Made by a program: the position numbers and the translations under genes. From Frateuria edaphi (GTDB taxonomy: Bacteria; Pseudomonadota; Gammaproteobacteria; Xanthomonadales; Rhodanobacteraceae): a DNA stretch of 64,000 bases. Positions 63,910-64,000 of the stretch are shown one piece after another. The notes beneath the pieces are model-generated. The model was not told the DNA's origin, did not search any database, and saw only the letters and a program-made list of their open reading frames with translations. Location of the stretch: contig NZ_CP088251.1 of assembly GCF_021117405.1 (NCBI RefSeq), forward strand, positions 2,356,001 to 2,420,000. The letters run 5' to 3'. Position 1 is the stretch's first letter. Every line of letters begins with the position of its first letter.

Positions 63910-64000
63910 CGCCGGCGTCCCGTCCGGCCGAACGCCGACAAGCGGAGCCAGCAGCATGGCCCGGCCGTTACACATCGCACTCACGCCACCGAACCAATCC

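Overview
The window is GC-rich, densely coded DNA from a gammaproteobacterium. Gene content and style point to the Lysobacterales (Xanthomonadales), most likely Rhodanobacteraceae (the Dyella/Rhodanobacter/Luteibacter group). The reasons are the suf operon layout with a GNAT and a Rieske gene, the mix of GTG and TTG starts, and scattered REP-like repeats with GTAGGNTGGGCTTCAGCCC and TGTAGGAGCG cores. This placement is inferred from gene content; no rRNA or tRNA gene is visible.

Layout. 1-10 kb: the start of an MFS transporter, a secreted M4 protease, a methyltransferase, two DEAD-box RNA helicases (rhlE, deaD) flanking an S-formylglutathione hydrolase, a TPR-sulfotransferase and a DODA-type dioxygenase. 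10-13 kb: an ECF sigma/anti-sigma pair divergent from a Tat-exported phosphoesterase and a cupredoxin; both arms carry the same promoter-like sequence. 13-16 kb: zinc peptidase, MAPEG and CPBP membrane proteins. 16-18.6 kb: a partly AT-richer block with a lipoprotein, a Tle1-type phospholipase (type VI secretion effector family) and a coiled-coil membrane protein, resembling an orphan effector-immunity island. 18.9-28 kb: Maf, a diguanylate cyclase, GNAT, a GMC oxidoreductase, AsmA and an MBOAT/SGNH-like polysaccharide O-acetylation pair. 28-38 kb: envelope and unknown-function genes, amgK-murU peptidoglycan recycling, an HWE-type sensor kinase and an M1 peptidase.

38.5-46.8 kb: an Fe-S assembly locus on the minus strand, sufR-sufB-(ACT)-sufC-sufD tightly overlapped, then sufS. 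A divergent sugar dehydrogenase separates these from the trailing GNAT-Rieske pair. A 25-bp dyad over the sufR -10 box is a candidate Fe-S-responsive operator. 46.8-55 kb: a nucleotide-sugar dehydrogenase, a putative 2H phosphoesterase, an acetyltransferase, three GST-fold proteins, DUF899 and small unknowns. 55.4-60 kb: LigD with no Ku nearby, a membrane HExxH protein and a methyltransferase.

The most interesting segment is 59.9-62.9 kb on the minus strand. A tetrapyrrole-methylase-fold enzyme resembling the SonM peptide backbone N-methyltransferase is followed by a 90-residue peptide with a SonA-like helical leader, a short candidate core and an acidic tail. Fourteen bases further is a TPR-GGDEF diguanylate cyclase. 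I read this as a split-borosin RiPP locus coupled to c-di-GMP signalling.
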